From Alcanivorax sp. S71-1-4 (GTDB taxonomy: Bacteria; Pseudomonadota; Gammaproteobacteria; Pseudomonadales; Alcanivoracaceae), in NCBI RefSeq assembly GCF_009846755.1, contig NZ_AQOR01000009.1, positions 1 through 64,000 on the forward strand: DNA of 64,000 nucleotides. Reading direction: 5' to 3'. Shown piece after piece: positions 59,201 to 64,000 of the stretch. The first letter of the stretch is position 1, and every line of letters begins with the position of its first letter. Both the position numbers and the translations under genes were made by a program. The notes beneath the pieces were generated by a model. It did not search any database, had not been told where the DNA came from, and saw only the letters and a program-made list of their open reading frames with translations.

Positions 59201-59602
59201 TTGACCAACCCTAGTGTGCCGCCGCTCGGCGACCTGGAAATTGCCGTGCTCGAAGACATCTGGCGCTTCGGTTCATCCGACGCCAAGACCGTCCATGCAC
59301 GAGTTAAACATTCGCGTTCGATTGCATTGAACACCGTGCAGTCCGCGTTGGAGCGCCTGTTTCGCAAGGGGATCCTGCAGCGCGAGAAGATCAGTCATGC
59401 CTACGAATACTCGGCAGGTCTTTCTCGCCGGGAGCTGGTTCGCAAGCTGGTGGAATCCACGGTGCATCGTGTCGCCGGCACACAATCGGATGCGTTGTTG
59501 TCAGCTTTTGTCGATCTTGCCGTACAAGCGGATGACGACCAGCTCAAACGATTGGAGGAATTGATTGCGCGGCGTCGTGCTGAACTGGATGAGAGCCGCT
59601 GA
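59201..59602 (+). CDS. BlaI/MecI/CopY-family repressor
   Basis: A 133-residue regulator: winged HTH VPPLGDLEIAVLEDIWRFGS and RSIALNTVQSALERLFRKGI, then a dimerisation helix region. TTG 59201 is chosen because TTGAGG lies 9 nt before it; TTG 59186 and GTG 59216 are alternatives. The gene overlaps the M56 protease gene, the arrangement of BlaI-BlaR1. Its ribosome-binding site is intact, but the probable promoter is on the other side of the IS. It is expected to bind AAACCGA-N7-TCGGTTT. Confidence 0.85.
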   Translation: MTNPSVPPLGDLEIAVLEDIWRFGSSDAKTVHARVKHSRSIALNTVQSALERLFRKGILQREKISHAYEYSAGLSRRELVRKLVESTVHRVAGTQSDALLSAFVDLAVQADDDQLKRLEELIARRRAELDESR

Positions 59603-60600
59603 TGATGAGCTATGGGTCGCTACTTCAATCTGCGCTGCTGGCCGGCTTTGTTCTGGCGATTACCCTGTCCTTGTTGGTTGTGGTCTGTGAACGCCCGCTA
59701 AGTCGGCTGCTTTCGAGACAAGCGCCTCGGCATCGAGTCCGAATACTTTGGTGGTTGCTGACAACGCCTATATTGGTGGGCATTGGCTATGCAGTAGTGG
59801 CTATAGCAATGCCCTCGGCCCTTCACGACTCGGCCCGGTTTGCCGCCGCCTGTTCTGCACACTCAGACAACCTTCTACATTTGTGTGTCTGGCATCCGAA
59901 CGAAAATGGGCAGAGCACTTGGTTGTGGGGGGCGATTGTCCTGCTGGCGGGTTATGCAACGTGGTTGATAGCGCGGGCAGTAATCGGAGTCTGGCACGTC
60001 CGGCAGACCCTTCTTACCATGCTGCGTTTGAGTCGTCGTTTTGGGCACACAGACGACAGGCTTCGTGTGGTGGATGTCGATCAGCCCATGGTCTTCGCTT
60101 GCGGCATAGGGACAGGCCATGTTTTTCTCTCCCAGTCGTTGCTCGACTGGCTCAGCCCAACTCAGCTGCAAGTAGTTCTGGCCCATGAGCAGGCGCACCT
60201 TGAGCATCGCGATGCGTTCTGGCGTCTGATGGCGGGGATGTTGTCCGGCATCCAGTTGCCGGGCACTCGTCGGCGCCTTCTGCGTGACTACGAGCTTGCC
60301 CTGGAGCAGCGCTGCGACTTCATTGCTGCGGCTTCGGTGGGTTGTCAAATTACGGTCGCTGAAACATTGGTCGCGGTGAAGAACATTTACCGTCATCACG
60401 CTTTAGCAGGTATGCCGCTGTCGATGGCCTTTCTCTCCGATTTCGTGCCTGAACGTGTTCAGGCGCTGTTGTCTCCGGGCCACAGATCCAATTCATATCT
60501 GGGTTTATTTTTGGGCTTTACCGTGTTGGCGTTTTGCAGCTTGTCCACAGGGTGGCTGCACTACTTAACCGAGTCACTCATCACCATGTCGGCGGGATAA
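59602..60600 (+). CDS. M56-family membrane metallopeptidase (BlaR1-like sensor)
   Basis: A 332-residue membrane protease with segments near residues 8-28, 48-70, 108-130 and 300-322. The zinc motif HEQAH is at residues 195-199 with LEHRDAFWRL just after it. Unlike BlaR1 it has no penicillin-binding sensor domain; the short C-terminal part ends in the last membrane segment. It likely cleaves or triggers loss of the BlaI-like repressor in response to metal. The first base of its ATG is the last base of the repressor stop codon. Confidence 0.88.
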   Translation: MMSYGSLLQSALLAGFVLAITLSLLVVVCERPLSRLLSRQAPRHRVRILWWLLTTPILVGIGYAVVAIAMPSALHDSARFAAACSAHSDNLLHLCVWHPNENGQSTWLWGAIVLLAGYATWLIARAVIGVWHVRQTLLTMLRLSRRFGHTDDRLRVVDVDQPMVFACGIGTGHVFLSQSLLDWLSPTQLQVVLAHEQAHLEHRDAFWRLMAGMLSGIQLPGTRRRLLRDYELALEQRCDFIAAASVGCQITVAETLVAVKNIYRHHALAGMPLSMAFLSDFVPERVQALLSPGHRSNSYLGLFLGFTVLAFCSLSTGWLHYLTESLITMSAG

Positions 60601-60629
60601 TCACGAGGCGGAAATTTCAGTATTTTTTT

Positions 60630-60664
60630 GACATAAAAACCGATCATCGATCGGTTTTTATGTC
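60630..60664. promoter_or_regulatory. Perfect 16-bp inverted repeat containing AAACCGA-N7-TCGGTTT
   Basis: GACATAAAAACCGATC (60630-60645) and GATCGGTTTTTATGTC (60649-60664) with a 3-bp centre. A -35-like TTGACA is at 60628-60633; no good -10 was found. It contains the operator palindrome seen at 57914 (here AAACCGA 60637-60643, TCGGTTT 60651-60657). It might alternatively, or also, act as a terminator after the M56 gene, since the inner stem is followed by a T-run. Confidence 0.65.
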
Positions 60665-60740
60665 GGTGTTTGGGAACGTACAGGCCCGCCTTACGAAACG
60701 GCGTGTTGATCTATTGCTACTTGTTACCCGGAGGTCTTTT

Positions 60741-61984
60741 GTGAATTTGCACTGGTTGAGGGTTTTGGTGTTCGTCGGAGCCTGCGGCATCCCCGCGGTA
60801 CAGGCTGCCGAGCCCTTGCATCTGGAGGAAGCGGTGACCCGCGCGTTGACCTCCAATCCGTCCATCATTGCCGAAGGAGCTCAACTACAGGCCGTGCAGG
60901 CCCGCGCCGAGCGTGAGGCTCTGCCGCCGCCTTACGTGATTGGCGGTGAGTTCGAGAACGGGGCCGGTACCGGCAACCTGCGTGGCATTGATTCAGCCGA
61001 AACCACATTGCGCATCAGCCGGGTGATCGAACTCGGCGGCAAGCATGCAGCCCGACAGACACTTGGCAGGGCCGAGGTAAGCCAGCAACAACACCAGGCC
61101 GATACGGCACGAATCGACTTAGCCAGCCGAACCACAGCCCGCTTCATCGAAGTACTTGCCAGACAACAGCGGCTGGACTACGCCGAGGAGCGTGTCCGGC
61201 AAGCCGAACGTACTCGCCGCGAGGTCGCCACTTGGGTATCGGCGGCCCGCAACCCCGAATCGGACCTCCAGGCTGCCGAGATTGCGCTCGCCGAGGTGGA
61301 GTTGGCGCGCGAGACAGCGCAGCACGAATTGGCCAGCGCCCGAATGACGTTGGCTGCGAGCTGGGGTGCGTTGACGCCCGACTTCGGTTCAGTCGTCGGC
61401 GACTTGCAAGCCCTGCCGCCGGTCGAGTCGTTCGAGACATTGGCCGCTCGCCTGTCGATGACGCCCGAACTCTGGGCCTCGCGACTACAGGCGAACACCA
61501 TCTCTGCCCGCCGCCAGATAGCCGAAGCCGGAGCGAAACCGGATATCGACCTGAGCCTGGGCGTACGCCGTATGGAAGCTTTTAACGATCAGGGCCTGGT
61601 GATGTCGATCTCGGTGCCGTTGGGCAGCCGCAAGCGCTCCGGATACTCGATCGCGCAAGCTGACGCCGAACTCATCGCCCTGGAAGCCCGCCGGGATGCT
61701 GAACGCTTCGAGCGGCATCAAGTCTTGTTCGATACCTATCAGGAACTTATGCACGCACGTCACGAAGCCGAGACGCTGCGTACACGCATGCTGCCCATGG
61801 CCGAGGACGCATTGGCGAACACTCGCCGCGGATTCGAGGCCGGACGCTTCTCGTTCATTTCACTGGCACAGGCACAAAGGACGCTGTTCGACCTGAACCA
61901 GCGCACCGTTGAAGCTGCTGCCCGCTATCACCTATTGCTGGTCGAGGTGGAACGCCTCACCGTCACCGTTGAGGACATGACCCC

Positions 61985-61988
<4 letters not shown>
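60741..61988 (+). CDS. Outer-membrane efflux protein, CzcC/TolC family
   Basis: A 415-residue outer-membrane factor starting at GTG 60741 with CGGAGG 5-6 nt upstream and a signal peptide ending about residue 22 (IPAVQA). Two OEP repeats with long coiled helices follow (ALTSNPSIIAEGAQLQAVQA; LASRTTARFIEVLARQQRLD; repeat about residue 225). It forms the outer duct of the RND pump. It overlaps the adaptor gene by 4 bp. Longer frames start inside the operator and are rejected. Confidence 0.88.

Positions 61989-64000
<2,012 letters not shown>

Noticed and set aside
60630-60664. Simple intrinsic terminator after the M56 gene
   Set aside because: Kept mainly as an operator because the half-sites and spacing recur at the promoter at 57914; a dual role is still possible.

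Overview
The window is a stretch of GC-rich proteobacterial DNA dominated by the conserved backbone of an integrative and conjugative element (ICE) of the ICEclc / PAGI-2 / PFGI-1 class. Evidence is the near-complete set of the G-type conjugation genes (the PFL_47xx / TIGR037xx families), a PilL lipoprotein, a TraD coupling protein, a VirB4-type ATPase and the ParA/ParB/AlpA/SSB/TopB maintenance block. The host is probably a beta- or gammaproteobacterium; the sequence does not say which. No tRNA, rRNA, integrase, relaxase or attachment site is visible, so both ends of the element lie outside the window or are not recognisable.

Layout. 1-2.75 kb: the start of a BREX phage-defence operon on the minus strand (WYL repressor, BrxE, BrxA, partial BrxB), with a divergent small Cys-containing protein. 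3.4-8.1 kb: distal part of the transfer operon (TraG-N protein and PFL_4711, 4710, 4709 families). 8.4-11.8 kb: a four-gene chromate-resistance operon inserted inside the transfer module. 12-27.2 kb: radC and the main type IV secretion block up to pilL. 27.4-33.3 kb: a defence cargo on the plus strand, visibly less GC-rich in its second half: AbiE toxin-antitoxin, then an AbiJ-like gene and a large NERD-nuclease/NACHT-like NTPase. 33.3-43.1 kb: ICE accessory genes (SNF2-type helicase, adenine methyltransferase, DUF932, DUF3275, DUF3577 and unknowns), most with structured GC-rich 5' leaders. 43.9-53.8 kb: topB, ssb, DUF3158, TIGR03761, a replication protein, DUF2857, ParB, a HicA-like protein, ParA, AlpA and a 253-residue protein. 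This matches the order of the bistable transfer-competence switch of ICEclc (bisR-alpA-parA-shi-bisD/bisC-...-inrR-ssb). 54.4-64 kb: a LysR regulator and metal-resistance cargo (copCD, a small HMA protein, DUF411; an IS5-family insertion; a BlaI/CopY-M56 sensor pair; a czcCBA-type RND efflux operon running off the right edge).

Points that stand out. (1) Four dispersed copies of a roughly 130-nt, four- to five-hairpin RNA-like element with compensatory base changes lie upstream of radC and three other ICE genes; a shorter G-C-G strand-exchange motif sits directly before eight genes. (2) An origin-like cluster (perfect inverted repeat with an AT-rich loop, three further palindromes and a perfect DnaA box) lies inside the replication-protein gene. 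(3) An identical 15-bp palindrome occurs before the TIGR03761-DUF3158-ssb operon and before topB. (4) The two metal promoter regions share the operator-like palindrome AAACCGA-N7-TCGGTTT, and the IS element sits between one of them and the regulator gene. (5) The AbiJ-like and NERD-NACHT genes look like a two-gene anti-phage system.
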